64,000 bases of DNA from Iodobacter ciconiae (GTDB lineage: Bacteria > Pseudomonadota > Gammaproteobacteria > Burkholderiales > Chitinibacteraceae). The position numbers and the translations under genes are program-made. Where the stretch lies: assembly GCF_003952345.1 (NCBI RefSeq), contig NZ_CP034433.1:2418001-2482000 (forward strand). The letters are read 5' to 3'. The notes below the pieces were generated by a model. It was not told the origin of the DNA. It ran no database searches and saw only the letters and a program-made list of their open reading frames with translations. Each line of letters starts with the position of its first letter. Positions within the stretch are counted from its first letter, which is position 1. Shown piece by piece: positions 37,903 to 48,359 of the stretch.

Positions 37903-38919
37903 TCACCACCAAACCGGCTCGGCCTCTAGCTCTACGCCAAATTTTTCTTTCACATCGGCTTGTACGGCGGCGGTGAGCTTGGCTACGTCACTTTGCGTTG
38001 CCCCGCCATGGTTTACCAGCACCAGGGCTTGCTGCTGGTACATGCCTACCGGCCCAAGCTGGCGGCCTTTCCAGCCGGAGCGCTCTATCAGCCAGCCTGC
38101 AGCTAATTTGTAATGATCCGGCCCTGCGGGATAGGAAATCAGCTCCGGATGTACGGCTAACACCTGCTCGCGCAGCCCGCTTGGCACGATGGGGTTTTTA
38201 AAGAAGCTGCCTGCATTGCCAATCACGGCTGGATCGGGCAATTTGCGCTGGCGCACATTAATCACGGCCTGGGCCACTGCACTGGCCGAACTAGGCTGGG
38301 CCAGCGCTGCCAGCTCCTGTTCGATATCGCCATAATTGGTTTTGATATTGGCAGATTTGGATAATTTAAACACCACTTCGCCAATCAGCCATTTGCCTGC
38401 TTCGGCCTGCTTAAAACAGCTATCCCGATAAGCAAACTGGCATTTTGCAGCGCTAAACACCTGTGTATGGCCATCAGCCAGGCTATAGGCTGTTAACTCA
38501 TACAGGCAGTCTTTGACTTCTACCCCATAGGCACCGATATTTTGTACCGGTGCAGCACCCACCGTCCCCGGAATCAGCGATAGGTTTTCTAAGCCCGCCC
38601 AGCCCTGAGCCAGTGTCCAGGCCACAAATTCATGCCAGTTTTCCCCTCCTGCCGCCGCCACATACCACGCTTCATCATCTTCACGCAGCAGGCGACGCCC
38701 CTTTAATGCCACACCAATCACCAGTGCATTGATCTGCTCGGGCAGGACCAGATTACTTCCTCCCCCCAAAACGAGCCTGGAAAGCGCTTTTAACTCGGGG
38801 GATTGGCTAAGCTCGATTAATTGGCCGGGCTTGCTCAGTAAGAGAAAGTGGCTGGCAATAGCGGCAAGACCAAGCGTATTCGCATTTTTTAGATCAAAAT
38901 TATATTGAATGGGCAGCAT
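37903..38919 (-). CDS. murB: UDP-N-acetylenolpyruvoylglucosamine reductase
   Basis: A 338-residue FAD enzyme that makes UDP-MurNAc, the second committed step of peptidoglycan synthesis. FAD-binding segment LSRLVLGGGSNLVLP, GLENLSLIPGTVGAAPVQNIGAYG, the catalytic Ser region IGNAGSFFKNP, and a C-terminal Glu in LEAEP. Type I MurB architecture (with the YQQQALVLVNHGGAT loop), length as in E. coli. It is not in a dcw cluster here. Transcribed downstream of the chitinase gene but separated from it by a terminator. Confidence 0.96.
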   Translation of the reverse strand: MLPIQYNFDLKNANTLGLAAIASHFLLLSKPGQLIELSQSPELKALSRLVLGGGSNLVLPEQINALVIGVALKGRRLLREDDEAWYVAAAGGENWHEFVAWTLAQGWAGLENLSLIPGTVGAAPVQNIGAYGVEVKDCLYELTAYSLADGHTQVFSAAKCQFAYRDSCFKQAEAGKWLIGEVVFKLSKSANIKTNYGDIEQELAALAQPSSASAVAQAVINVRQRKLPDPAVIGNAGSFFKNPIVPSGLREQVLAVHPELISYPAGPDHYKLAAGWLIERSGWKGRQLGPVGMYQQQALVLVNHGGATQSDVAKLTAAVQADVKEKFGVELEAEPVWW

Positions 38920-38968
38920 AGGACGATAGGATCAAATCAGCAAAGAGGTGATTATCCCCCACTCGGAC

Positions 38969-38998
38969 AAAAAAAACCCCCATGCCTAAACATGGGGG
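38969..38998 (-). terminator. Intrinsic terminator of the chitinase gene
   Basis: Arms CCCCCATG / CATGGGGG with a 6-base loop, followed on the minus strand by eight T. It lies 37 bp past the chitinase stop. Confidence 0.92.
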
Positions 38999-39034
38999 CC
39001 AGCTAGCCTGCTACTTAAACTAACTCAATTAATC

Positions 39035-40822
39035 TTACTGACGAACTTTGCTCATCGCATTCATCAAAGTACCGATACTATCGTCACCATCCAGCGACCA
39101 GCTGAACGTACCACCCAGGCCATTAGCTTTTACAAAATCAAGCTTGGTCTGAATAACATCCGTTGTATCGTAAGACCAGAATGTATTGCCATCATATTTC
39201 CAGGATTGCTTGGTAATAGGGTGAACAAATACCGAACCGGCTGCATTTTTCAGAATGCGATAATCTTCAATGCCCGACTCATATGTGCCCTTGGCCGGAC
39301 CTGTAGCTGATTGATACAGACCATTGTTGATATTGGGCACACCTGTCCAGCCACGACCGTAAAAAGGGATCCCCAAAACGATCTTACTGGCTGGCGCGCC
39401 CGCGGCAATCAGGTTTTTCACTGCGCTTTCAATATTATATTGTGCGGCAAGCCCTGGTTTACCGGTCTTAGGATCAAGATAACGCGGGCTGGCAGGATCG
39501 TTATAAAGATGTGACTGGAAGTCTGTCGGCCCCTTGGCATCCCATCCACCATTAAAGTCGTATGACATCAGATTGATCCAGTCCAGATACTTGGAGTACT
39601 CACCAGGCTCAGTCATGGCAATTTTTTCTGCTCCCGCACCAATGGCAACGGTCAGGCCATATTTCTTACCCGTTGTTTCAGTCAGCGCATCCAGCTGAGC
39701 ACGGAACTCTTTCAGCAGCAAAGTATTATTTTGCTTATCCGCATCAGACACCGTGTTCGTACCTATCCCCTGAACGCCCGGGTATTCCCAATCAATATCA
39801 ATCCCGTCAAACACCCCTGCTGCAGTGCCTTTACCACCGGCATTAGAACCGGCATCGTAGGGAATATTGCCCTTAATATAAAGATCGATACAACTGGAAA
39901 CCAGCTGCTTGCGACTTGCATCGGTAGCGGATGCATTAGAGAACCACTTAGACCAGGTCCAGCCCCCTAGCGAGATAAACACTTTTAAATCAGGATTTTT
40001 AACTTTCAGTTTTTTAAGCTGGTTAAAGTTGCCTTTTAAGCCACCTTTGCCATCTTCACCCCAAACATCGCCTACGCCATCGACCGAATCACTTGCGCCG
40101 AAACCTTTCTGGAAGTCAGCCCAGCCATCGCCACCGTCTTGTGTACCATTTTCTGCCTTGGTAACAATGCCACATTCGTAGCCACCATTTTTGGCATAGA
40201 TATTACCAAAGGCATAATTCAGGAAAGTCATCTTGGCAGCCGAGCCACTGCTCTGAACATGCTTCACCAGATAACCACGGTCATAAATACCCCACTGTGC
40301 AAAGTAAGAACCCACTTGCATGCTGCCTGTTGGTGTTGGTGTTGGTGTTGGCGTTGGCGTTGGCGTTGGCGTTGGCGTTGGCGTCGAACCAGAGCAGGCA
40401 CCTAAATCAAGCCAGGGCTTACCCGAGCCGACATTGGTCAATGGATCATCCCCCTGTGTCCACCACTGTGCTTTGTAATTGCGACCTTGATGTGTAACAG
40501 ACTGACCAGCTGAATAAGCGCTTGTGGCGCTCCATATTGCATAGCAAACAGAAGGTGTAGGAGCAGGGGTTGGGACCGGACTGGAGGACGGTGTTGGCGC
40601 AGGAACAGGTGTTGATGCACCAGCTTGTAAAACCCAGGGACCCCACTGATCAGCCCCCGGTACATTGCCCTGAGTCCACCACTGGGCTTTCCAGTCTTTT
40701 CCGGCATAGCTCACAAGCTGCCCACCGGTATAAATCGTTGCAGCATCCCAGGCAGGTGCTGCAAAAGCTTGCATTGCAATAAATACAGCAGGAATTGCTG
40801 CTAAACGGCTGAAATTCGACAT
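39035..40822 (-). CDS. Secreted GH18 chitinase with two chitin-binding modules
   Basis: A 595-residue enzyme. Signal peptide MSNFSRLAAIPAVFIAMQAFA, then two ChiC/CBM5-12 modules (WDAATIYTGGQLVSYAGKDWKAQWWTQG and WSATSAYSAGQSVTHQGRNYKAQWWTQGDDP), linked by Pro/Thr/Ala stretches and a pure PT repeat. The GH18 TIM barrel begins at SYFAQWGIYDRGY and has SLGGW, the catalytic motif DGIDIDWEYPG (Glu is the acid), MSYDFNG, and a terminal FWSYD/GTFSWSLDGD. It hydrolyses chitin outside the cell, releasing N-acetylglucosamine oligomers. ATG 40822 starts the signal peptide, with GGAG 8 bases upstream. Single gene behind a very AT-rich upstream region. Confidence 0.95.
   Translation of the reverse strand: MSNFSRLAAIPAVFIAMQAFAAPAWDAATIYTGGQLVSYAGKDWKAQWWTQGNVPGADQWGPWVLQAGASTPVPAPTPSSSPVPTPAPTPSVCYAIWSATSAYSAGQSVTHQGRNYKAQWWTQGDDPLTNVGSGKPWLDLGACSGSTPTPTPTPTPTPTPTPTPTGSMQVGSYFAQWGIYDRGYLVKHVQSSGSAAKMTFLNYAFGNIYAKNGGYECGIVTKAENGTQDGGDGWADFQKGFGASDSVDGVGDVWGEDGKGGLKGNFNQLKKLKVKNPDLKVFISLGGWTWSKWFSNASATDASRKQLVSSCIDLYIKGNIPYDAGSNAGGKGTAAGVFDGIDIDWEYPGVQGIGTNTVSDADKQNNTLLLKEFRAQLDALTETTGKKYGLTVAIGAGAEKIAMTEPGEYSKYLDWINLMSYDFNGGWDAKGPTDFQSHLYNDPASPRYLDPKTGKPGLAAQYNIESAVKNLIAAGAPASKIVLGIPFYGRGWTGVPNINNGLYQSATGPAKGTYESGIEDYRILKNAAGSVFVHPITKQSWKYDGNTFWSYDTTDVIQTKLDFVKANGLGGTFSWSLDGDDSIGTLMNAMSKVRQ
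40329..40385 (-). repeat. Hexanucleotide tandem repeat encoding the PT linker
   Basis: About nine to ten tandem hexamers (GTTGGT then GTTGGC on the plus strand) inside the chitinase gene, coding for alternating Pro and Thr. Because the unit is six bases, gain or loss of units changes linker length without breaking the frame. Confidence 0.85.
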
Positions 40823-41647
40823 AAAGGGAGTCTCCATCCTCTTTAGACTGATTGGCGTTATTCACGCATCTCAACTGGTATTAGCGGCCTCCTACAGGCG
40901 TCAATTCTATGAAAGCTTACCTGTATTAAAAGCCACATCAAGCCGCTTCTCTTTGTAATCGGTCTTGATAGGCTTCATTACTAACCATTCTATTTTTCTT
41001 GTCAAGCTCTCAATTTTAAATAAAAAAACAACAAGCTAGCTTTTATTCCAAACCATTAGCTTCCACTACAAATTCACACCCCTTTATTATTTGTGCGACG
41101 CAGCATTTTAAATAAAAAATACTTTTTTAAACTTAATTTACGCGGGTTATAAAATATTGCATTGCAGCACATTTACTTATTTATGTAATTTCTATATTTT
41201 TATTGGTGTAGTTTTTAAGCTTAAATTACATAAATTTCCAAGTAAAAACCTGTGTATTTAGTAAAAAAGCATACGTTAAACTACTTATATTCAATTCAGT
41301 CTTTCATGAAAAATACAATAAATGTAAGATAATAAAATTAAATACAGAGAGAAAATCACCAGGTAGCAGTTCCGTCTATTTTCAAAAAAATGGTATTAAC
41401 AAAAATAATATATTAATTCAAAACCACGCCAAAATAAGTATTTATAACCTCTTAAAAATAATTAAGACAGATATTTGAAAGAAAAAATATACAATCGTAA
41501 ACATTTTTCATCTTTCTAAAACATATCAAATCCATGGTCCCCATCTGCCACATCCATTCTTGACTTGGCGGAAAAATACCGGCTTCCCACCTGTACAGAA
41601 AAATCAGCAAATCTTAAAAATAGCAACGCTAAACTAACCTTGCCGCA
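40823..41647. other. AT-rich intergenic region upstream of the chitinase
   Basis: About 820 bases with no credible ORF, one of the longest non-coding stretches in the window. The part from about 41000 to 41520 is strongly AT-rich with many A and T tracts. It probably holds a long chitinase control region; no specific operator was recognised. Confidence 0.5.
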
Positions 41648-42142
41648 TCAGGGGCGGTTACCCAAATTCCAGCGTGCGCAATACCATTTGGTTTGATCAT
41701 TAGGCAGGCCAACCAGCACGCTGCCAAATTTAGAAAGATAACGTGGATAGTTGCCAGCCAGAGGAACAAAAGTAAACCCCATGCTCGCTTCAATTTTCTT
41801 ACGCACGGTTTCGATTTGAGCAGGGATCAACGCCCCCACCATTAGGGCACCTGAGCTAGGTAAGCTGACAAACACTTCACTAACCGTGTTATCCCCCAAT
41901 TTGGCATTTTGCGCGGCAAACCATTCAGCCTCACCCCATATACGCAAAGGCTCGTCTAAATACTGACGGAAATAACTGCGCCACCAGTCATTCGACCACT
42001 CGCTGCGACAAGATAAAGCAGCCTCCATTTTGTCGCCAAAATGCGTCGGCAATTGTCCCGCAGTGGCGGCAGGCAGAGCCATACCCAGCAACAGGGCAAG
42101 CAAAAAACAAGGGGAAGTAGTTGGTTTCAATGTGGGCGGCAT
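41648..42142 (-). CDS. Exported protein of unknown function
   Basis: A 164-residue protein with an N-terminal signal (PCFLLALLLGMALPAATAG, cleavage after ATA or TAG near residue 29) and a mature globular part of about 135 residues with two Cys (LSCRSEW and WYCARW) likely joined in a disulfide. The text DKMEAALSCRSEW...MGFTFVPLAGNYPRYLSKFGSVLVGLPNDQTKWYCARWNLG looks like a conserved periplasmic family but I do not recognise it. Single gene between the AT-rich region and the ppc terminator. Confidence 0.7.
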   Translation of the reverse strand: MPPTLKPTTSPCFLLALLLGMALPAATAGQLPTHFGDKMEAALSCRSEWSNDWWRSYFRQYLDEPLRIWGEAEWFAAQNAKLGDNTVSEVFVSLPSSGALMVGALIPAQIETVRKKIEASMGFTFVPLAGNYPRYLSKFGSVLVGLPNDQTKWYCARWNLGNRP

Positions 42143-42270
42143 CCGAAAGACTCAATAATGGACAAATGAATGGCAATTACGCAGGTGCGCACCAAAAACC
42201 CAAATCTTAAATCATATCTTTTAGAAACTGATTTTAGTCTGACAAAGTAGCACAGGCGAAATACGGAGGC

Positions 42271-42307
42271 AAAAAAACCGGGGAGCGTATGAACACGTTT
42301 ACCCCGG
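42271..42307 (-). terminator. Intrinsic terminator of ppc
   Basis: Stem CCGGGG (42278-42283) / CCCCGG (42302-42307) with an inner CGT/ACG pairing. On the minus strand it is followed by seven T. Confidence 0.85.
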
Positions 42308-42336
42308 CTTGCTTGCTACTTTTAAACCAACCGCAC

Positions 42337-45096
42337 TTAACCGCTATTGCGCAAGCCTGCGGCAATGCCGTTAATGGTCAAATGCACCGCGTGCTGAACA
42401 TCTTCATTCGCCTCGCCACTACGCAGGCGTTTTAAAAGCTCGACTTGCAAGTGATTTAGTGGATCAAGATAAGGCAGACGATTTTCCAGACTACGCGCCA
42501 GCATCGGATTATCAGCTAATAGCTCACCATGCTTGGAAATAGCTTGCACCGCATCTACAGTACGCTGCCATTCTGCTTTAATTCGCGAAAAGATACGCTG
42601 TGCCAGTTCCTGATCCTGCACCAGCTCGGAGTAGCGCGCGGCAATTGCAATATCCGATTTAGCCAGCACCATGTCCATATTAGAAATTGTGGAGTTAAAA
42701 AATGGCCAGTCATGGTAAAGCTGCTGTAAGAGCGCCAAACCTTCATCGCCTGATTCTTTAAGATACTCGCTGATTGCAGTGCCAAAGCCATACCAGCCAG
42801 GCAACATTAAGCGGCACTGGCTCCAGGAAAATACCCAGGGAATCGCACGTAAATCGCCGATGCTATTAGTGCTCTTACGCGCTGCCGGACGAGAGCCGAT
42901 ATTCAGGCTGGGAATCTCATTAATGGGTGTAGCTTCACGGAAATAGGTAATAAAGTCAGGCGTTGCATACACCAGATCACGGTAAGCCTGATAGGCGCTT
43001 AAGCTGAGTTTTTCCATCAGCTGACGGCGCTCCATCACATCATTTAATGGCGGGGACGCTTCCGGAAAGCTGGCCTCAAGTGTAGCTGCAATCAGGATTT
43101 CCAGATTACGACGGCCCACTTCACGATCTGCATACTTGGCCGTAATCACTTCGCCCTGCTCGGTAATCCGGATCTGGCCGTTCACCGAGCCTGCAGGCTG
43201 CGCCAAAATGGCATCATGTGCCGGACCACCACCGCGGCCCACAGTGCCGCCGCGGCCATGAAAGAGGCGCATCTTAAAATTGGCCGCTCGAAAGACTTCA
43301 ACCAGGGTGAGCTCTGCTTTGTAAAGCTCCCAGTTTGATGTCAGATAACCACCATCTTTATTCGAGTCCGAATACCCCAGCATCACTTCCTGCACATTAT
43401 CCCGGCAGCCCAGCAGGCTGCACCACTGCGAAATTGCAAACAGCTCGGTCATAATTTTGCCGGCACTGCGTAAATCCGGAATCGTTTCAAATAGCGGAAT
43501 AATGTTAATTTTACAAGACAGCTTAGGAGCCAGCTGCACCAGGCCAACTTCCTTCATCAGCACGGCCACTTCCAGCATGTCCGAGACTGAATCACAGTTA
43601 GAAATAATATAATTTGGCAGAACCGATTCGCCATAGCGTGCTTGCACCTCGCTTGCGGCCCGGTAGATATCCAGCTCTTTTTGCACATCTTCGCTGTACT
43701 CTACATAGGCCGAAGTTAAAGGCCGGGCACTGGATAACTCCCGCAGTAAAACCGCACGGCGGGATGCTTCATCCAGACGCATGTACTCTTCCAGACCCGC
43801 ATGGGTAAACAGCTCAGAAATTACTTTTTCGTGCATGCCGGAATACTGGCGCATGTCCAGCGGCGCCAGATAAAATCCAAACACTGATACTGCGCGCTGC
43901 AAACGACGCAAACGGCCATTGGCCAGCAAAGCGGCACCATGCGCTTTGAGCGATGCGGCAATCACAGCCAGATCACCAAGTAATTCCTGCGTATTAGCGT
44001 ATTCAGCCGCATTGGCCACATCATGCAGCTGATGATGAAAAGTGCCAATTTTAACTGCAGTTGCAAAAATACGTGCGCGCACGACAGAAACGGCCAAACG
44101 ATACGGCTCTTCCGATTTACGATCCTGCTCATCGGTTGCCCAATGGGCCAGAGCCTGCAAAGCTGGGTCTACATCCACAATCCGGGTAGACATAGACAAT
44201 TCGTTTTCTAACTTCATGCACTGCTGATAGTAGTAATCCAGGGCAATACCAGACTGACGCGATACTGCGTAACGTAATACATCGCCCGTAACAAAAGGAT
44301 TACCATCACGATCACCGCCAATCCAGCTACCCACCTGAATAAAATTGGGCAGACTAACGCTTTGCTCACAAAGCTCGGCAAGTTTGTCTTCCAAATCCAG
44401 ATAAAGACGCGGGAGTTCGTGTAAGAAGGTATTGCGGAAATACGCTGCACCATTTTCAATCTCATCCTGTACTGTGAGTTTGAAAGTGCGGATTTCGCGG
44501 GTTTGCCATAGCGCCAGTAAAACGCGCTCCAGAGCGGCTTTATTATCCAGCAGCTCCTCGGGTGTCATCGCATAACGATCACGCTCGGCCAAAAGCTCTG
44601 CCACGGCGCGGTGGGAATCCAGAATTGTTTTACGCTTCACTTCGGTTGGGTGTGCAGTAAGCACGGGGGCAATTAAACTTTCACCTAGCATTGCAATAAT
44701 TTCAGTCGCCTTGACGCCCCTGCCTGTTAAGGTATGGACCGTCGCAGCAATGCTGCCGCGCTGAGGGCCGGAGCCCGCAATTTTATGCGCCCGGCGGCGA
44801 CGATTATGGTGTAAATCTTCAGCAATATTGGAAAGGTGCGAAAAATAACCAAAGCCACGCACCAAGGCAACGGTGGTGGCCGGATCCAGACCAGATAAAG
44901 ACTTGGCAAGCATTTTACCCGCATCCGGATTACTCTCTTGCACGTAAGACAGGGCGAGCTCACGAATGGACTCTATCTGCTCGGCAGTAGCAACCCCCGC
45001 TTGTTCGCGAATAGTTGCAGCGAGTAGTTCAGCGAGTAATTCAAGATCCCGTTTAAGGGGCAGATCTTTATCAGCAATCGTTTCGAGTACGGGCAT
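42337..45096 (-). CDS. ppc: Phosphoenolpyruvate carboxylase
   Basis: A protein of about 919 residues that carboxylates PEP to oxaloacetate to refill the TCA cycle. Both family signatures are intact: VLTAHPTEVKRKT (catalytic His) near residue 150, and VMLGYSDSNKDGGYLTSNW followed by FHGRGGTVGRGGGPAHDAILAQP in the middle. The C-terminus ends in NGIAAGLRNSG, the usual QNTG-like tail that contacts the allosteric site. ATG 45096 is preferred to a TTG two codons earlier. Single gene with its own terminator. Confidence 0.97.
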   Translation of the reverse strand: MPVLETIADKDLPLKRDLELLAELLAATIREQAGVATAEQIESIRELALSYVQESNPDAGKMLAKSLSGLDPATTVALVRGFGYFSHLSNIAEDLHHNRRRRAHKIAGSGPQRGSIAATVHTLTGRGVKATEIIAMLGESLIAPVLTAHPTEVKRKTILDSHRAVAELLAERDRYAMTPEELLDNKAALERVLLALWQTREIRTFKLTVQDEIENGAAYFRNTFLHELPRLYLDLEDKLAELCEQSVSLPNFIQVGSWIGGDRDGNPFVTGDVLRYAVSRQSGIALDYYYQQCMKLENELSMSTRIVDVDPALQALAHWATDEQDRKSEEPYRLAVSVVRARIFATAVKIGTFHHQLHDVANAAEYANTQELLGDLAVIAASLKAHGAALLANGRLRRLQRAVSVFGFYLAPLDMRQYSGMHEKVISELFTHAGLEEYMRLDEASRRAVLLRELSSARPLTSAYVEYSEDVQKELDIYRAASEVQARYGESVLPNYIISNCDSVSDMLEVAVLMKEVGLVQLAPKLSCKINIIPLFETIPDLRSAGKIMTELFAISQWCSLLGCRDNVQEVMLGYSDSNKDGGYLTSNWELYKAELTLVEVFRAANFKMRLFHGRGGTVGRGGGPAHDAILAQPAGSVNGQIRITEQGEVITAKYADREVGRRNLEILIAATLEASFPEASPPLNDVMERRQLMEKLSLSAYQAYRDLVYATPDFITYFREATPINEIPSLNIGSRPAARKSTNSIGDLRAIPWVFSWSQCRLMLPGWYGFGTAISEYLKESGDEGLALLQQLYHDWPFFNSTISNMDMVLAKSDIAIAARYSELVQDQELAQRIFSRIKAEWQRTVDAVQAISKHGELLADNPMLARSLENRLPYLDPLNHLQVELLKRLRSGEANEDVQHAVHLTINGIAAGLRNSG

Positions 45097-45526
45097 TAGC
45101 AATCCAGTTCGTGATTGAATCGGGCAAACGGCTTTATTCTAACAAGAACCTGCGGTTTTCACTGATAGATTATTACAAAAAAATATGTATTAAAAATAGC
45201 CAGACTACATTACGAACAGATCTCAAATAGATATTTGATCTATAAGGAAATCTTCAGATCAACACACTCCCAACAAGAAAAAAGTGTGGTTTTTAGTACC
45301 TCATTTGCTACAAACAAAACAAGCCGCACTCGATGAATAAAATACTAAAAATCAAGTCATTCGTTAAATGTAAATTTTACAGATACAAATCACCACATCT
45401 AATAAAAAAAAGGACATGGTAAGTTTAAAAAAATAAAACAGAAAGATTAAATGGCATAATCATGTAATCAAAAATCCCTAATATTTATATTTGCAAATAC
45501 CACTGCACTCACTTCAGGCTACTGCT
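45097..45526. other. AT-rich divergent intergenic region
   Basis: About 430 bases between ppc and phzF, which diverge. Very AT-rich with no ORF or strong hairpin; expected to contain both promoters. Nothing else recognised. Confidence 0.4.
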
Positions 45527-46369
45527 ATGACGTCCTATTCCTTCCACCTGATCAATGCCTTTGCCGAACGACGTTTAAGTGGAAACCCCATTGTCGTGTT
45601 TACTTGCGAAGAAATGCCTGACGAGCCAACACGGCAAGCGCTTGCATTTCAAATGGGCGTTGCTGAAACCGCTTTTATTGCGGCACATGACACGCATATT
45701 CATGTGCATTCAACCCAATACACCCTGCCCTTTTCGGTGCAGGCCATGCTGGCCACGGCAGAGGCCTCTCACCCTGATGAAATAGGCTTGGCAGCACAGG
45801 CATTTAAAACAAGCCAGGGGCAGACCTGGCTGTTACGCCAAGCAGATCGCTGGTGGAGCCAGCTGGCGACTGCGCACACCCGTCCAGCCCGGCATAATAA
45901 TTTGGAAATGGCCTCTGCCCTTGGTATTGCAGCAACAGATATCATCGGCACGCCCTTATTTGTTGATTGCGGATTAGAGCAGCTGATTGTTCAGGTGAGA
46001 TCACAACAATCTGTTTTACAAGCCAATCCGCAGGTCAACTCGCTGTCAAAACTGGCTGAATCCAGCAAAAATCTGCCCCAGGCAGCAGTCTGGTCAAATG
46101 ATGGCGACCACATCACCCTCAGATTTTTTTCCTGCGATGCATTTCAAGTTTATGAGGATTTTGGCGCAGGCACCGGGGCTGCAAATATTGCTGGCTGGAT
46201 GATGGCATCGGGGCAAAGTGCGCCGTTTAGCCTGAGGATTGAGCAGGGGCTGACCATCCAGCGCTTAGTCAGCCGCTTAAGTGTGATTCATGTAGAAGTT
46301 GATGCGCAGCGCAATATCCGGGTGGGTGGCAATGTGCGCCGTGTGGGCGGAGGAGTAATCGAACTTTAA
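45527..46369 (+). CDS. PhzF family isomerase/epimerase-like protein
   Basis: A 280-residue protein with the two-lobed diaminopimelate-epimerase-like fold. N-terminal HLINAFAERRLSGNPIVVFTCEEMPDE carries the SGNP signature, followed by MGVAETAFI. The C-terminal half has FGAGTGAANIAGWMMASG. The Glu in VAETAF matches the catalytic Glu of PhzF (E45). PhzF-like proteins outside phenazine clusters have no agreed substrate, and there are no other phenazine genes here. ATG 45527 starts the conserved part. Confidence 0.88.
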   Translation: MTSYSFHLINAFAERRLSGNPIVVFTCEEMPDEPTRQALAFQMGVAETAFIAAHDTHIHVHSTQYTLPFSVQAMLATAEASHPDEIGLAAQAFKTSQGQTWLLRQADRWWSQLATAHTRPARHNNLEMASALGIAATDIIGTPLFVDCGLEQLIVQVRSQQSVLQANPQVNSLSKLAESSKNLPQAAVWSNDGDHITLRFFSCDAFQVYEDFGAGTGAANIAGWMMASGQSAPFSLRIEQGLTIQRLVSRLSVIHVEVDAQRNIRVGGNVRRVGGGVIEL

Positions 46370-46580
46370 TCGAACCAAAAATGCAGCAGACTATAAGGCG
46401 GAAATCACCTTTTAACACTTTCGGCAAACAGATTCAGAATCAATGACTTCTGCATAATTTAATCACACCAAGCTCCTTTATGGATTGACCCGCCAGCAGG
46501 CTAAATGGGCAGGGGATACTTTTCCAAAGCCCCCTTCCCTGAAGCCCTGTGCTTCAAGCTTTGAAACCACCATATACAGC

Positions 46581-48095
46581 CTACTTAAACCACCAGGTTA
46601 GCAACAATCCCGCCAGTAGTGCGGCAATCACCGCCAGCCACCAGTTGCGTTTTTTCTGCTCCCACATCAGCCCGCTATAGCCCGCCATCAATAGCTCGGC
46701 ATGGTTTTGATCAAGCAACTCGCCCAATTTACGTGGCAGCACCGGCAAGAGCGCGGCCCATTGTGGCGCTTCTTTTTTTAAATTACGCAGCATGCCACGC
46801 CAGCCAATTTGCTCTTTCATCCAGCGCTCTAAAAACGGCATCGCGGTTTGCCAGAGATCTAAATCCGGATCAAGTTGCCGCCCCAGCCCCTCGATGTTCA
46901 GCAGCGTTTTTTGCAATAACACCAGCTGCGGCTGGATTTCGACATTAAAGCGCCTTGAGGTTTCAAACAGGCCCAGCAATACCTGGCCAAAGGAAATCTG
47001 CGAGAGCGGCTTATTAAATATCGGCTCGCAAACGGTACGCACAGCGGCTTCCAGCTCCTCCACCCGCGTGTTTTTAGGCACCCAGCCCGATTCAATATGA
47101 GCCGTGGCTACCCGGTGATAATCACGGTTGAAAAAGGCTAAAAAGTTGATCGCCAGATATTGTTTATCGCTATCTGACAGCGTGCCGACAATACCAAAAT
47201 CTAAGGCAATATAACGATTATCTGCCGCCACCAGAATATTGCCCGGGTGCATATCAGCATGGAAAAACCCATCTCTGAATACCTGGGTAAAAAAGATTTC
47301 CACCCCAAAACGGGAAAGCTTTTTTAAATCCATCCCCGCCGCCAGCAGCTCATCAATCCGCCCGACCGGAATGCCATCCATCCACTCCATTACAAACACA
47401 TCGCGCGCACAAAAATCGTAAAAGACCTCGGGCACAAGCAACTGGGGAGAATTCAAAAAATTGCGCCGCAGCTGGCTGGCATTCGCCGCTTCGTGCATCA
47501 GATTAAGCTCGTCGTGCAGATAGCGGTCAAACTCGGCCACGACCTCTCTGGGGCGCAAGCGCTTGCCATCGGCGGATAGTTTTTCCAGCAACACGGCCAT
47601 GATACGCATCAGCGCCAGATCAGATTCAATCACCGGCAAAATATCTGGGCGTAAGACTTTTACCGCCACCAGCTGGCCATTATGTAAGCGTGCTTTATGC
47701 ACCTGCGCCACCGAGGCACTGGCGACAGGCGTTTGCTCAAACTCGGTAAACAGCACATCCAGCTTGCGGCCTAGGCCCGCCTCAATCACCGCTACTGCCG
47801 TAGCCGCTGCAAAAGGCGGCACATCATCTTGCAACTTCGCCAGCTCATCAGCTAAATCCAGCGGCATCAAATCACGCCGGGTAGACAAGACCTGACCAAA
47901 CTTAACAAAGATCGGCCCAAGCTCTTGCAATGCCAGCCGCAAACGCTCTGCCCGTGGCGCACTAAGATCACGGCCGGAAAGCAGGGCTTGGATCAGCTTA
48001 CCCAGGCCGCGCACACGCGCATGACCAAGTAAAAACTCATCCAGACCATAGCCAAAAACCACACGGACAATTTTAATTAAACGAGAAAGACGCAT
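46581..48095 (-). CDS. ubiB: Ubiquinone biosynthesis accessory kinase UbiB
   Basis: A 504-residue atypical protein kinase-like ATPase required for ubiquinone synthesis. KxGQ motif in [19 protein letters not shown], Ala-rich loop [23 protein letters not shown], the ExD-containing helix [24 protein letters not shown] (catalytic loop), and ALDFGIVG (metal site). Two C-terminal transmembrane helices ([19 protein letters not shown]) anchor it. Third gene of ubiE-ubiJ-ubiB, but here separated from ubiJ by 360 bp of repeat sequence. Confidence 0.95.
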   Translation of the reverse strand: MRLSRLIKIVRVVFGYGLDEFLLGHARVRGLGKLIQALLSGRDLSAPRAERLRLALQELGPIFVKFGQVLSTRRDLMPLDLADELAKLQDDVPPFAAATAVAVIEAGLGRKLDVLFTEFEQTPVASASVAQVHKARLHNGQLVAVKVLRPDILPVIESDLALMRIMAVLLEKLSADGKRLRPREVVAEFDRYLHDELNLMHEAANASQLRRNFLNSPQLLVPEVFYDFCARDVFVMEWMDGIPVGRIDELLAAGMDLKKLSRFGVEIFFTQVFRDGFFHADMHPGNILVAADNRYIALDFGIVGTLSDSDKQYLAINFLAFFNRDYHRVATAHIESGWVPKNTRVEELEAAVRTVCEPIFNKPLSQISFGQVLLGLFETSRRFNVEIQPQLVLLQKTLLNIEGLGRQLDPDLDLWQTAMPFLERWMKEQIGWRGMLRNLKKEAPQWAALLPVLPRKLGELLDQNHAELLMAGYSGLMWEQKKRNWWLAVIAALLAGLLLTWWFK

Positions 48096-48110
48096 TGGTT
48101 CAACTTAAGA

Positions 48111-48322
48111 TTTTAGTGCCGTCGGCACATTGATTTTGGTGCGATAGCCACCCCGGTGCCTTCTCTTGCTTCGCCAAGAAACGAAGCCACGCGGCAACCA
48201 CCTAGGCACGAAGCCCCCTCATCTATGGACAGCAGCGACTGCAGAACTCGCTTCGCTCGAACAGGCATCAAAGAAGCACCGCCCGCTTGCTCCTCGTGTC
48301 GCGGCTTCAAGGGGGCAAGTCC
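48111..48322 (-). repeat. Dispersed intergenic repeat, copy C
   Basis: Same family as 5841-6071 and 37572-37802, in the orientation of copy B. Starts TTTTAGTGCCGTCGGCACATTGATTTTGGTG and ends CTCCTCGTGTCGCGGCTTCAAGGGGG. It lies between ubiJ and ubiB, within an otherwise tight operon. Confidence 0.75.
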
Positions 48323-48359
48323 TATGCAACGAACCGAGACGCAAGCACCGGGAACTGAG

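Noticed and set aside
40329..40385. CRISPR-like repeat
   Set aside because: Direct hexamer repeats without spacers inside the chitinase frame; a Pro-Thr linker.
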